Of a stretch of 64,000 bases of DNA, positions 33,740 through 46,849 are shown one piece after another. The stretch's first letter is position 1. The number at the start of each line of letters is the position of its first letter. The translations under genes were made by a program, and so were the position numbers. The DNA is from Tolypeutes matacus (lineage: Eukaryota > Chordata > Mammalia > Cingulata > Chlamyphoridae). The DNA lies in contig JAKSZT010039123.1 of the NCBI GenBank assembly GCA_026826555.1, positions 61,068 to 125,067 on the forward strand, in the 5' to 3' direction. The notes below the pieces were generated by a model, which did no database searches, was not told the DNA's origin, and was given only the letters and a program-made list of their open reading frames with translations.

Positions 33740-34790
33740 GTTATTTGGAGACTGATCAAATTTTCATACTGGTTTTCTCTTTAAGAAAATGTTGAAAAGT
33801 TGGAACTGGGAGGGAATGAGATAAGATCCCAGGTGTTTTGTTTTGTTTGGTTTGGTTTAATGTTGATAGTTCTGTGAAAGCAGTGCTCAGAGTTCTTGCT
33901 CTGCCTAGAGTTTGCTTTTGTTTTTGTTTATATGACCACCAAGTAGCTCAATATTTTGGTATAGCTGGTTATTAACCTAGGCCTATTGGACTCTAATGCT
34001 CATGCTCTTTCCTTTTTATTAAATGGTCTTCTTAGGTTCTGGCAGGGGCAGTGAAGGGGAAGGCAAGGCCTTGATGGACTAGAGCATTAGGATAGAGATA
34101 TTGAGTCATATTTTGAAATCATATCTGGTTGCCTTCAACATTAATGGAAGAAAGCAGTGTCTGACTTGGCAAGGAGTAGCCTCCTTAGATTGGAGTGTAC
34201 TGTGACTCTCTGCCTCCCTAATATTTTCCCTAGGATTATGTTATTTTACTGAGTTAAATCAAGAAACTTTTATTAGGCCTTTTTTGAAGCTTGTATGTTT
34301 CTCTCTGGTAGAGAAAAGGAGTGGTGTAGCAATAGAATTCTCGTAGTGTGTATATCTTTAGACCAAAAAAGTACCCTGAAGATGAGGGCTATTTCTTTCT
34401 CAAGGGTGGAGCTATGCTTCCTCCATCATTTTGGTAGTTTGGAGGGACCATAACTCCTCCATCAGCCTGGGTGGTCCAGGGACAGGAGCACTGGCTTCCT
34501 TGTGCTTCTCTCCTTTGCACATTGGCAGACTCAAGTGCACTCAGGATGACTTCTATAGTATTGCACTCTCCTGCCCCCAAAGACTTTATAAGTATGTCTG
34601 TTTATTCTTCTTGTGTGCACCTCACCTGTATTGTCCAAAGAAAAATCAAGAATCATACCTCCCCATACATAATATCTGCTATACTTATTACATGCTGTTA
34701 CTTTGAAACAGAACTGATGGAAAATATAGGCTATTAGTTGAGAAAATGAGATATTAAATTAAAGTGGGATTCATAGAATAATCTCAAACT
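33740..34790. other. Interval without recognised gene or repeat
   Basis: Only short open frames without family features. Nothing supported. Confidence 0.4.
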
Positions 34791-34799
34791 GCCACAGAG

Positions 34800-36095
34800 C
34801 TGTAGCCCACAGTAACAGAAATTAAAAATTCTCTAGAGGGGTTCAACAGCAGATTGGAGCTGGCAAAAGAAAGAATTAGTCAACTTGAAGGTAAGACAAT
34901 TGAAATCATCCAGTTTAAGAAGAAAAAGGAAGACAGAATGGACAAAAGTGAACAGAGCCATAGGAACCCATGGGATAACATCGAGCATACAAATATGCAG
35001 ACCGTAGGAGTCCCAGAAGAATGAGAGAATATTCTAAGAAACAATGACAGAAAACTCCCTAAATTTAAGAAAAGACATGAATATACACATTTAGGATACT
35101 CAATGAACTCCAAACAGGGTAAACCTAAATAGGCCCACACCACAGCATATTGTAATCAAACTGTCACATGCCAAAGATAGAAAATTCTGAAAGCCGCAAG
35201 AGAGAAGCAATATGTCACATACAAGGGAGTTTCAATAAGAATTAAATGCCAATTTCTCATCAAAAACTGTTGAGGCAAGAAAACAATGGGAGGACACATT
35301 TAAAGTGATGAAAGCAAAAATTTGCCAAAGAAGAATTCTATATCTGGCAAACTGTCTTTCAAAAGTGAGGGAGAGATGAAGATATTTCCAGATAAACAGA
35401 GGCTGAGGGAGTTTGTCACCACTAGACTGGCCCCAAAATAGATGCTAAAGAGAGTTCTGCAGGTTGAAAGGAAAGGGCAATAATAATAGATTGAGGCTGC
35501 ATGAAGAAAGAACGATCTCCAGTAAAAATAATGACAGAGGTAAATATAAATGCCAGTACTGTTGTATTTTTGGTTTGTAACTCTACCTTTTATTTTCTAC
35601 AGGATCCAAAAGGCAAGTGCATAAAATATAATGGTAAATCAATGGTTTTGGACTCATAATACATAAACATGGAATTTGTGACAAGAACAACATAAAAGTG
35701 GGGGGAACTTAGAAGAATAGTAACCTAGTTTTTTGTATAATATTGAAATTAAGTTGATATCAAAGCAAAATTAGATTGTTATAAATTTAGGATGTTAAAT
35801 TTAAGCCTTATGGTAACTACAAAGAAAATATGGGAGAATATGTAAGCTCACAGAGACTGAAATTAGAGTAGAGATTGCCAAGAGTTCAGTCAAAGGTAAT
35901 GGAGACTTAATGCAAAATGTGTATAGAGTTTCTGTTCAGTGAGATGGAAAGTTTTAGTAATTGAAGGTGGTGAGAGTAGCACAACATAGCAAATGTGATT
36001 AATCCCACTGACTTGTATGCTTGGGAGAGGTTGAAATGTTAAAGCTTATGTTGTATATATATTGCCATAATTAAAAAAAAAAAAAAAAAAGATAG
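34800..36095 (+). mobile_element. HAL1-like half-L1 (ORF1, no ORF2)
   Basis: ORF1-like sequence starts near 34830 (coiled coil region AGCTGGCAAAAGAAAGAATTAG), followed by the C-terminal domain around 35160-35480 (AAGCCGCAAGAGAGAAGCAA). About 600 bp without ORF2 follows, then a 3' end (TTGTATATATATTGCCATAATT) and an A tail at 36070-36090. This layout fits the ancient HAL1 group, or an L1 that lost ORF2. Frames are heavily broken. Confidence 0.65.
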
Positions 36096-36503
36096 AGCAA
36101 CTAAAAAGACAATGACTGGGAAATCTTAGTGAAGGGATCGTACTACTTTGCATTTTTTATACATTTGATGTTGTTACTAAATAAATCACTTGTAAAAAAA
36201 AGACAATGACAATTAAACGCAATACATCATCCTGGTAGGATCTAGTATGGGGAGGAGAGAAGGGTCCAAAGGTTTTGGGGTCATATGGAAAAATTGGAAT
36301 ATAAACTATAAGCTTTATATTTTTATAAATATAAAAATTATATTTCAAATTTAAATTTCTTGAACTTAATAACTGCTTGTAACCTGGATGCATAGGTGAA
36401 TACCCTTGCTCTTAGGAAATGTACATGGCAGTATTAGGTGTTCAAGGAGCACGATTTACACAACCTATACGAAAGTGTTCAGAAATTGGATTGATAGATA
36501 TCT

Positions 36504-36542
<39 letters not shown>

Positions 36543-36642
36543 NNNNNNNNNNNNNNNNNNNNNNNNNNNNNNNNNNNNNNNNNNNNNNNNNNNNNNNNNN
36601 NNNNNNNNNNNNNNNNNNNNNNNNNNNNNNNNNNNNNNNNNN

Positions 36643-36677
<35 letters not shown>

Positions 36678-36840
36678 TATATATACACATATATGTAGAT
36701 AGAATGATATGGCAAATGTGGCAATATGTTAACATTGGTGGATGGATATTTGGGAACATAGGAGTATGTTGGAGATATCTGATGAGATTTGTATTAATTT
36801 TGGAACTGTCCTCTGAGTTTGAAAGTATTTAAAAATAAGT
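36095..36840 (+). repeat. Old LINE-type 3' region with TA microsatellite
   Basis: CCTGGATGCATAGGTGAATACCCTTGCTCTTAGGAAATGTACA...GGCAAATGTGGCAATATGTTAACA is an old repeat 3' end that typically carries a TA-rich tract; here the tract expanded and contains the gap. Confidence 0.5.
36543..36642. other. Assembly gap (100 N)
   Basis: Exactly 100 N between (TA)n arms at 36508-36542 and 36643-36698, so a gap of unstated true length in a TA microsatellite. Confidence 0.98.
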
Positions 36841-37680
36841 TTAAATTGGAAGAAAGGACAGGAAACCCTGAATTTGAATATGTGTTGTAAGAAATAACCT
36901 CTTGTAAATAATTTCCCTCCTTGATATTTCTCTCAGAATCCTGGTGACCACATCTTGACCCTTTGGTAATGTTTTTTCTAAGTATCTTCCCACTGTTGCT
37001 TAAAATTATGGTTTTCCCATTTTTGTCTCCTTCCTTGCTCATCATTGTCATCTAACAGCCTCAATATCCTTTTTCCATGTTCATAGAGGACATTGACTCA
37101 GGCTACCTTTCTTCTCCAGTGCCTGCCATTCTTTTGAACTACAGCACAGTTATTCATGTCAATGATCTATTCAATAATCTTGTTTAATAGTTCTTTATAT
37201 CCCTCACCACTAGTGACATATTCTCCATCCTGTTCAGATCACAAATATCCTGGTCACACCATGGATCATCTTCCAGAATCACACCACCTCTGAAGTCTTG
37301 TATTTTAGTAACTTTATTTCTAGCATCTTATTTATTCCTTTCCCCTTTAACCCAACTTTTATATCTCAAGTTGATCTCTAAACAGTTCATCCTTCCATAT
37401 TTCAGAACCCTCTTGTTTTCTCTGTCCTTCACACACTTGGATTTCAGTCATTGCAGTGGCTCTCTCACCAGTACTCTGGTTTTTCTGCTGTTCCCTTCTG
37501 ACAATTGGATGAAAGTTGTGCCTTCACAGTATCTCTGCAGAAACAGCACAGATGTATATGTCTATGCCTCTCTTCGCTCTTTTCTTTCTATATCAGGAGA
37601 TAAGGGTCGCTTTTGTCTCAAGACTGAGACTTCCTACTCTGCTCTCATTCCCATATAATATTTCATTTAATCAACTATCC
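36840..37680. other. Interval without recognised gene
   Basis: No supported gene or repeat family. A MIR-like scrap follows at 37690-37810 (CATCTCCATTTTGCAGAAGAGGAAACTGAGG). Confidence 0.45.
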
Positions 37681-37834
37681 CCTGGCTTTCTTCCTGCTTT
37701 GGCCACTCCCCTTCCCATTTGGCAGGTAATATTATCATCTCCATTTTGCAGAAGAGGAAACTGAGGTTCAGAGAGAATTCCAAGATTGCCCCAAGAATGA
37801 AACCTAGGTCCCTCCCTCTCTAAGACCCATATAT

Positions 37835-39620
37835 TCTTTCTTTCTTTCTTTTTTTAAATTTAATTTTAAAAGATACTTAGGTTACATAAATTGTTACATA
37901 AAATAATGTAAGGGATTCTCATATGCCTTACTCCCCAGACCTCCCACTTTTTCCCACATTAACAACTTCTTTCATTAGTGTGGTACATTCATTGCAATTG
38001 ATACACCTTTTGGAGCAGTGCCACTAAGCATGGACTACAGTTTACATTGTAGTTTACACTCTCTCCCACTCAATTCTATAGGCTATGGCAGGATATATAA
38101 TGGCCTGTATCTGTCACTGCAATGTCATCCAGGTCAACTCCAAGTCCTGAAAATGCCCCCATAGTACACCTCTTTTTCCCTCTCCCTGACTTCAGCACCT
38201 CCAGTGGCCACTGTCTCCACATAATGATATAATTTCTTCCATTGCTAGAATCACAATAAGTCTATAGTAGAATAACAGTAAGTCCACTCTACTCCATATT
38301 TTATTCCCCAATCCTGAGGATTCTGGGATGGTGATTCCCACTCCACCTCTAATTGAGAGGGGCCTTCAATCCCATATGGTTGATGGATGGGACTCTCTTG
38401 CTTGCAGTTATAGACTCTCTCAGTTCCTTGGTGTGGTGGTTCTCCATCCTCACCTCCCTGTCAGCTGTCCTGGGTGAGTCCAATGAACTGGAGAGTAAGT
38501 GCTGCAAATCTGCTGAGGCTCAGGGACCACCTGGCACATGGACAGCCCAGAGATTCAAGTCTCCTGGAATTACACCTACCAACTCCAGCACCAACTATAG
38601 GTTCAAATAAAAAGGACAGAAGCGGCATGTGTAGAGGAGTCACATCTGAGCCCAACTCTGTCACACTTAGGAACACAATCTCCAAAGTAGGGCCCATTGG
38701 CAAGGCACCAAACTCCAGAGCTATCCACCATGATTGCAGGACCTGGGTGTCTCTGAAGCCCTCAGGAGCCCCACTGTTTGTTGCAGTGTCCACTTTGGCC
38801 GCCTATGAGATCCTGCTGAGACATGCATAAGCATTACCTCTCTGATGACCTCCTGACTCACTTTGAAGTCTCTTAGGCATTTAAACTCATTTGTCTTTAC
38901 CTTTTCCCCCTTTTATTCAAGGTCTTTTTCTAGTTCTATCACCAACCAGTGCTTGGTAGTAATCCCTTGGTGCCAGAGAGGCTCATCCCTGGGAGTCATG
39001 TCCCTTGCTGGGGGCAAGTAATGCATCCACATGCTGAGTTTTGCTTTAGAGAGAGGCCACATTTGAGCAACAAGGAGGCTTTCAGGAGGTAACTCTTAGG
39101 CACCCTATAACACTAGGCCAAGTTGCAAATTCAAAAGCAAAAGGCTCATAAGCATAGTTATCAATATCAAGGGCCCATCAATGGACTATCCTTCTTCACT
39201 AGTCATTGCCCCTATACTTGGGAGATGACTGCTGTTCCATTAGAGAATGTGGCAGAGCTCCCCAGGATGGGGATTCAACAATCCTTCAGCTGTTGTGTGA
39301 ATCTCTAACCACTTTGGCAATGCCCCATGAATATTTGAACATATTTTTATACCTTATATGTATGCCAGGTGAACTTCCTCCCATGTATCCCCTATCACTG
39401 ACACCCCACACCATTGATCCTCCCCACCATAGTTGTAATTCTTCTGTTTTCCAAAACCTCTTCAAATATGAAGCCAAGAATATTGCCAAATTTGATTAAT
39501 AGGAAAATGAAATAATAATGATAGGTTTAAACATAAGAAATAAAATACATAATTTAGAAAAACTAAAATAAAGTAAAAAAATAGGGTATCAAAATATGAA
39601 AAATATTAAAAAAAAGTTTT
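37835..39620 (-). repeat. Minus-strand L1 3' UTR block
   Basis: (CTTT)n, then TTAGGTTACATAAATTGTTACAT..AGGGATTCTCATATGCC and TGGACTACAGTTTACATTGTAG, colinear with 17106-18088 up to about 38890 and extending further left-to-right through pyrimidine-rich sequence. No open ORF2. Confidence 0.7.
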
Positions 39621-39639
39621 TTTTTTGATGTTTTGCCTT

Positions 39640-40700
39640 TCATCACTATAATGTCTGTTGTCCTGTATGTACAGTGGCATTTTCTTCCATTTCTTCCCCA
39701 GTGTCTTACTTTTTTTTTTTTCTCTTCAAAGAAGTTTTAGGTCACAGTAAAGTTACATACAGAATATAGGGTACTCCCAAATACCCAACATCCTCCCCCT
39801 TTTCCCCCTTCCCTATTAATAACCATTTTACATGTGGATTGTACAGTTGTTACAACTGAGGTACACAATTTGAAACATAGCTACTAACCATGGTCAATGG
39901 TTTACATTATGATTTACATTTTAGACCATACACTTTTATAATTTTTTGATGAAATTTAACATGGCCTGTATCCATCATTGCTAGATCATGCAGAACACTT
40001 CCATTGCCCACTAAATACCCCCTCTTCCATCTATTCTATTCCTCCATCCCCCTCCCTTGGAGTCCACAGAGACCATCAGGCTTCACTCCTTGAAGGACAG
40101 CATTCATAGATATTTGCTACAACGCCGAGGGCTTGACTCACTAGTCTGTACTCCCCTCTTGGGAGCTGCCCATGCTCTCTACAGACACTCTCCCCTCTGT
40201 TTAAGAACATATTGGGCTTTCCCAGCATGGGAGTCCAACTCCTTCCCACTCATTATGTGGGTCTCCCCCCACTGATACAGCACACTATGACAAAAATCTT
40301 GAAGACTGCCCCAGGTGTGCCCTGTCCCAAATACCTGCCCATCCAACACCCTAAACCAGTAACCCTTTCTTGTCATATTGCCAAAAGGGTTTTCTCATCA
40401 TTTTAGTTTCACCCACGTGCCCACCAATCCCCAGTGTTCACCTACTCCCTCCCCCAACCCTCCCCCCAGTTAGATGGACCATCCAACACATCCTCCCCAC
40501 CCTACACACCTGTCAAGCTTGCACCGCCCAACCCAAGAGTATCCCTACACCCCTGACATATCCTGTCACTGCCCAACTACTCACTCCCACCTTATCATAG
40601 CTTTTGTCTATGTGGGCGTTGGCTCACAACCTTCTTTTCCCTTTCTATTTCCTTTAAAGCTATCTTTCTTTCTACTCTGCAAAGTTTACCTGCATTCTCT
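39640..40700 (-). repeat. Second minus-strand L1 3' UTR block
   Basis: CAGTGTCTTAC, AAGAAGTTTTAGGTCACAG and GGTCAATGGTTTACATTATG match 49685-50650 in order. It is C-rich, typical of this 3' UTR on the plus strand, and follows a related block directly. Confidence 0.7.
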
Positions 40701-41420
40701 TCTCTATCTTCATCTCCATGAAGCCATATATGGCTACCTATTTCCACCAAAAACTTCTCTTCACCCTGATCCACCCAGAATCATGTTGACTAACACCTGT
40801 CTCCTCTAAAGTACACTAGGGCAAGGGCCATATTGTGCTCATCATTGTATCCCCTGATCTTGAAGAAATGAACTGCCTTTGCTAAAGTACTCACCTACCA
40901 GCTTATCACTAGTTTCAAAGGGCCCTTAATTCTCATTCTCTTTGATCCATCAGAGAATTTAACATTGCTGACAATTCTGATCTTCTTAAAACATTCTCTT
41001 TCCTTGGTTTTGGTGAAACCACTCTCTCCTTGTTTTCCTCCTGCTTCTCTGATCGCTGCATACAAATTTAATCATCTAATTTATCTTACACCTGTCTGCC
41101 TTTTATCACCCCTGCTGTAACTAGTAAGGTTCAGGCTACCATTGTCTCTCATACATAACAGCCTCCTAATGGATCTCTTGGCTTCCAGCCTTGTCTCCCT
41201 CTAATCCACACTCTAATATGACTGAAACACAAATATGATCTTTACACATCAAGATTCTTAAATGGCTTTGGATTCTTAAATGGCTACAAACGGCCTATGG
41301 TAGAAGTTCAAACTCATTATCTTGACAGACAAGGCCTTTAATAATATAGCCTCAGCTTATCCATCCAGCCTCATACCCTACACCCCCATTTGATAGTGAG
41401 AGTGACTATGAGACTAAAAG
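40700..41420. other. Interval with L2 scrap, no gene
   Basis: CTAGGGCAAGGGCCATATTGTGCTCATCATTGTATCCCC near 40820 resembles an L2 3' piece. Nothing else supported. Confidence 0.45.
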
Positions 41421-42375
41421 TCACACAGAATCAGGAAGGAAGAAACCTTTGTCAGGACAGAGAGAAGGATTTCTCAGTGGGACCCTGTGGCCTTGCCCTT
41501 TGGAACAGAAATGGCAGGTATTGCCTGATTTCTTGGTCCTAGCACCATAGATGATGGGGTTGACCAGACATGGAAGCAGCAGGTAGAAGGCACTGAGCAG
41601 GTTGTGCACGTCCTGAGTGTGGGCCACACGATAGGCAATGGATGAGGAAATGATGGAGAAGTAGACTGTGAAGGTGGCTAGCAGGTGGGAGCCACAGGTG
41701 TTTAGGATCTTGGAATGTGCTAGGCCTGATGAAATCTGGAACACAGCATGGATGATGCGGGAGTAGGAGGCTGAAAGTAGGAACATGTCTAGGACTCTGT
41801 TGAAGATGCAGGGAATGAGTCCCACAGTCTTGTTGAGGGAGATGTCCCCACAGGAGAGCTTCATCAGAGCCATATGCTCATATGCAAAGTGGTGGATGAT
41901 GCCTGAGCAGCAGAAGTGAACCCAGGAGTCCATCCCCACCACTGGAGCCACAATGCATATACTCTTGACAGCTGCCACGCCAGTCAGCAGTTGGCCTGTC
42001 ACTATCACGAGGTAACGAAGTGGATAGCAGATGGCAACATAGCAGTCCAGACCATGAGTAGAAGGATGTTGCAGTCAAAGGCATCGAGGAAGTACATGCA
42101 GAACATCTGGACCAGGCAGTGGGTCAAGGAGATGTGGTTAAAGTGGGTGGAGAGGCAGAAACCACAGTGGTGGCAGCACAGAGGTTGACAGCAAAGAGCA
42201 GGGCATTGGGTATGTTTTTGGGCTGGTGAAGTCTCCTCTGGGTTGACACCACGTGTATGACCAGGGTTTTGGCAGAGGTGATCACCAAGTAGAGGCCAAG
42301 GAAGGGCAACACAAGGAGTGTGCGGTACTCCTGCATCCCTGGGAAGCCTACCATGAAGAAGCTGCTATAGGACAT
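41421..42375 (-). pseudogene. Class I olfactory receptor pseudogene, near full length
   Basis: Odorant receptor of the seven-helix family. The N-terminal frame starts MSYSSFFMVGFPGMQEY at 42375 and covers helices 1-2; a frameshift near 42150 leads to LVQMFCMYFLDAFDCNILLL (helix 3); a second near 42050 leads to LDCYVAICYPLRYL (a DRY-loop region with DCY) and the remaining frame, open from 42008 to 41421, includes helices 4-7: KLSCGDISLN, ILNTCGSHLLA and LVNPIIYGARTKK. It lacks two bases/frames only, so inactivation looks fairly recent. The class I long extracellular loop 2 is present. It aligns with the pseudogene at 455-980. The subfamily (51/52/55/56 range) is undetermined. Confidence 0.93.
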
Positions 42376-42575
42376 CTTGGAGCTTCCTTTGCTCCAGCCT
42401 ATATCTTCCCTGGGAAAGCAGGATGGCTCTGGGAAGTAAAAGGAAATAGGAGGCTTGGTTTCTGTACCAGGCCCTTGTATGCTCCAACCCCAGCCCTAGC
42501 CTCACCAGGCTGGACTGGGTGCTTTGATCTCCACGAGGCTCTAATATTCCTAGAGAGAAAATGAAAAGTCATCTT

Positions 42576-43230
42576 TCACCATATCATGAACAGCTTCAAG
42601 AAACAACATTACTCCATAGCCCCATATTGTTCATTTTGCTCCTTGCTTCTATAAAGTGACAGGTTGTTCCTTTATTTCTTTCTTCTTATCTTTATTGAGC
42701 AAATACATTGTGCCAGACCATATGCTAGGTGTGTGGGATACACAATGAACAACATACTGTCTTCCTTGTATGTGTCCACATTCTACTGAGCAGGTTAAAA
42801 ATGCACAGTCAAAATACAGAGTGTAGCAGTTTGTTAAAAAGGCTATCTTAATGTTTCTGTTTTAGCTGTGGACCAAAAAGACCAAGAATAAAATAAAAAT
42901 TAAGTTCCTTCTCTCCAGTTTTTCAGGCTTGACCTGGAAAACTAATAAAATGATGATGATGACGTGCCCCATCCCCAAAAGAAGTAGTATCTTCAACTGC
43001 AAGCAAAACAATTCCATTCCTCTACCCTGTGATATATACATCCCTTCTCAGCCTGAAGCAGTCTGAGTGGACATCATCCCAAATCCCTCAAGACTGAGGA
43101 ATGAACAAAAGTAAGAAGGGACTGTAACTGCTGACTAAAGCAAATTTGTATATATTACCTTGTGTGAATTGAGTAACTTGTAGTTATATTAAAAAGTTAC
43201 ATTGATATAAAAATAACTTTTAAATAAAAA
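42576..43230. other. Interval with MIR/L2-like scrap, no gene
   Basis: CTTTATTGAGCAAATACATTGTGCCAGACCATATGCTAGG near 42690 is MIR/L2-like. No gene supported. Confidence 0.45.
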
Positions 43231-43233
43231 AGG

Positions 43234-43336
43234 GATGCAAGAGGGAGGGAGTGAGGAAGGGAGTGAAGGAGGGAGGGAGGAAGGGATGGAGGGAGGGAGG
43301 GGGAGAGACAGAGAGAGGGAGAGAGAGAAAGAAAGG
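43234..43336. repeat. Purine (GGGA/GAGA) tract
   Basis: About 100 bp of almost pure purine on the plus strand, from GAGGGAGGGAGTGAGG to GAAAGAAAGG. Confidence 0.9.
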
Positions 43337-43339
43337 CTT

Positions 43340-46300
43340 TTTCTCACATTGCCAAGGTGATGTACTAGATCACTAGGAGGATTAACAAAGGCGGTAGCTG
43401 AGAACTGTTGTAGGAACCCTTAGCACAAGACCCACCTGGAGAGTTTCAAAAAGTAAATGTTGTAGGTTCTGAGAATGTCTTTGAAGAAAGCTGATATTTT
43501 TCTTCCCAAAAATGGCGGTTCAAAGCAATGCTATCCCCTCAACTCAAGCCAGTGAGATGTGCTTTAAGATGTCAAGCAGCGTGTTTGTAATTTGTCCTTG
43601 TACTTTGGACAATGCTGGAGACTGGTGTTTGAGTCAAGGCTGAGGTAACTCAAAGTGAAAGGCTGCGGCTGTAGCCCCCAATGTCAGGGCCAGGAGACAG
43701 GGAGCCATAGGAGTAGCACGTCCACCATTTGGCCTGGCTGTAATATGCACGACCCTGCCTCACTCACCTCACCCTATCCTTGTCTTGTTGGATTCTGCCC
43801 TTATTTAAATTTTTGATATTTTGTTCATCATGGATTTTTTGCACTGCCTTTGATCTTTTAAAGATTTCATTAAACTATTAATTATCTTGATTACGGAGTT
43901 TTCCAGCACCTCTTTAAATTTTGCCTCACTTGCCTCACCCTAATCTTGACCCCAGCTCCATGCTCACAAGGTGGCCATGGAGAGTAAGCAAGCAGCATCT
44001 CTCTTGAAGGTTTTCCCCAAGAGAAGTTCTGTTCAAGTGGGGTACAGATCACCAAAGTAGTAAGTTCTGGGAGCTACTACTCAGGGGCTGGAACCAAGGG
44101 GAGGTTGTCAGCTATTCACCAGATAAGTGCATTGCTTGAGAAAAGCATCCCCCATAGTGTCTGCTTTAAACATCCACCAAGCCCAACACTGACCACTGCT
44201 AGGTCAAATGAGGCCAGTTCTACCCCAGACTTATTATCCATTGTTCTGAATCTGATGAGGTAAACACCATGGACTAGGGAAAGGAAAGAAAACACACAGA
44301 AGAGAGTTAGGATAAAGCTAATGAGCTTCCATTTCTCACTCTAGACATCTAATTTGAAAGAGGCACAAATGGTGGTGGGTGGTAATTCTTAATTTCATAG
44401 TTGGAGTTTTTATAATTAGACGGATTGTCTATTTGAATGGCTATTATGGGGTTGTTTTTCAAACTAAAAGTGATGCAAGGACTTTTAAATATTATTTAGG
44501 GCTTAACAAATCATAATAGAAAATTATCAAGATTTTGTCCAAGAAGCCCCACAGAGGGGTATAGGCAGAAAAAAATAAGCTGTTTTTGGTTCCCCCTTTG
44601 GAGTATTGCTCTTCTAATGTAATGGTACAAGTATAAGAGATGCTATAAAATAGTTTTGTATGAGCAAGTATAGAGGTACAGTGGGTAATATCGGCTGCCT
44701 GGTAGTTGGCAGAGCAAGCAGAGACAGATATACTGAGAAAAGCCAAGTCAAGCAAATGACTTGATGAGGTCAGCTATGTTATTTTCTGCCAATTTTAGCA
44801 AGCTTATAAAAATGGAACTGATTTGTAGATATGTATGGATACCCTTTTTCTTTTCTTTTTTTTTTGGTGCTCTCACAAAATCTTTAATAATCTATTCTAG
44901 ATGTTTTACAGGGATCAACTAACAACCTGAAGTTGACATTTCTTTCTTTCTTTACATTTTGCCAATAATCAGTCTTTTCCCCAGATTTCTCATGGAGGGA
45001 AATCCCTAAAACATCTTCAGCTTCTTTCGGTAAGCATAAATCCTTTGTCTAAGCTAGAGATGTGAATTTTATTAGCATTGTCAGACACTCTCTTATAGTT
45101 TCTTACCATGGTAGGAAATGGGCTCTAATTCCTCAGACATCTTTGTCCTACTTTTTCTGGTTTCAAGCTATTTTCTCATGATATAGTGATGGAAATAAAA
45201 TGGAAAACAAGCAATTTCTCTGTTCTTTCTTAGTATTGTTACAACTGCCCAAGATCCACAGAGCCCTTCTTTTGTTTTTAACTTTCTCTCCTCTCAAGAG
45301 CTGACTGAAGACCCCATTCTGGCCTAGTCAGGCTGCAGAGCCATCTGGCCAAGTTAGGCATCTGGCCAGCCCTCCCCAGGGACCTTCTGAGGCTGTGAAA
45401 GAAGTGGGAGAGCGAAGGGCATGAAGTGGGGACCCTGTAGCCAAGGTTGAGGCAGATGGCCAGGACCTAGGGCTGGACTTTGAGAGGGAAGTATGGGGAG
45501 GTAGGAACTGTCCAAATCTCAACAAATGTTTGCTGGTGGACAACCACAGGGGTAGGAAGCAAATTTTGGTTGCTCCTGTTCTTCTCTGGTCTTCAACTGG
45601 GATCATGGGATTAGAGAACCAGGAAGTCAGAGACTCAAGATTCAGAATTCAAGAACCATCTAGTGGAAAATTCACATAGCAGGCCTGACAGGATCAGATG
45701 TGGGGAGGGAGAGAGGAAGAAAGCAGAATTGTCTCTCCCTGCCTATAGTGCCACACAAACTTTTCTAGTTTGGGCTACTGTGTGAATGGCGATACCATTA
45801 ACAAAGTAGAACTTTCAGGTGCTGGAAACATTTTGATATGCCTTGGGGAGCCTACAGTCCCTTTGCCTACCTCTGCTCTTACATGTTTCAGACAAGAGCC
45901 TCTCCCAGCCCCATGCCTAGTCAAGCACTGACTTACTCGCCAGAATGTAAACAGGATGAGAGTACTAAGACCAGGCCAGTCCAGGCCTGGGTCCCTTGAT
46001 TGCAGTTAAATCCACCCTATTCCTCCCTGGAGGAACTCATGGAGATTCCTCCCAGTCTCTGACTTAGCCTGTCAGTAGGGTCCCAGGGTTGGCCAGAATG
46101 AGAACATGTGTCCCCAGGGCCTTGTGGGCTGGTGGAACAGCACGAGCAGAGAGCAGGGCCTTGATGTGAGCATGTTAGGAGGACAGCAATGAGGGGACCC
46201 ATTTGGGGGAGTTGGGGGTTCCTTCTCTAGGCCTCCTCTGACCCTTGCTCTCTTACCCTGCATCCTTTCTGGATGATCCCACCCTCTCTATAGCTACTAT

Positions 46301-46540
46301 CCTTTCTGGGCCCTGGTTATGATACATCTCTACCTGAAGGCCAGTTGTTACCCATATATTTGAGATCCATGTATCCAACAGTCCTTTAGTCAGCTCTAAC
46401 TGATGCCCCAGAGAATCTTCCAAATTAACATGCCCCAAACTAAACTCATGCCTTCAAACCAAAATGCTTTCACCCCTTGTAGTCATATTTTTGATAGAGT
46501 TTAAACAAGCACTATCACAAATATGACTACAGTTTCATTG
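43340..46540. other. Low-repeat interval without recognised gene
   Basis: Moderate GC, particularly 45300-46460. TGCCTCACTTGCCTCACCCTAATCTTGACCC near 43925 may belong to an old LINE-like repeat (43740-43960). No frame has recognisable domains. Confidence 0.4.
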
Positions 46541-46800
46541 AGTGGCAATTCATATGCCATAAAATTCACCCTTTTGTAAATGTACAAGTCAGTGGTTTTT
46601 AGTATATTCACAGGGCTGTGTAAATGTCACCACTATCTAACTTCAAAACATTTAAATCACCCCCAAACGAAACCCTGTATACACACGTGGCCACTTAGCA
46701 TCCCCCCCTCTCTTCAGCCTTAGGTAACCATGAATCTACTTTTTGTCTCTATAGAGGTTGGAATTATTTTATGACTAGCTTCTTTCATTCTGTGTGAAGG
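46540..46800 (-). repeat. Old L1M-type fragment
   Basis: TTTCATTGAGTGGCAATTCATATGCCATAAAATTCACCC and TCAGTGGTTTTTAGTATATTCACAGGG match the segment also present at 19990-20130 and 58540-58650. Confidence 0.7.
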
Positions 46801-46849
46801 CTTCCTCATGTGCTGCAGCTCCTGGTGCTTTCAAACCTTTACTCCCAAT

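Noticed and set aside
36406..36832. Several overlapping frames with IYIYIY and unknown residues
   Set aside because: TA microsatellite and the N gap, not protein.
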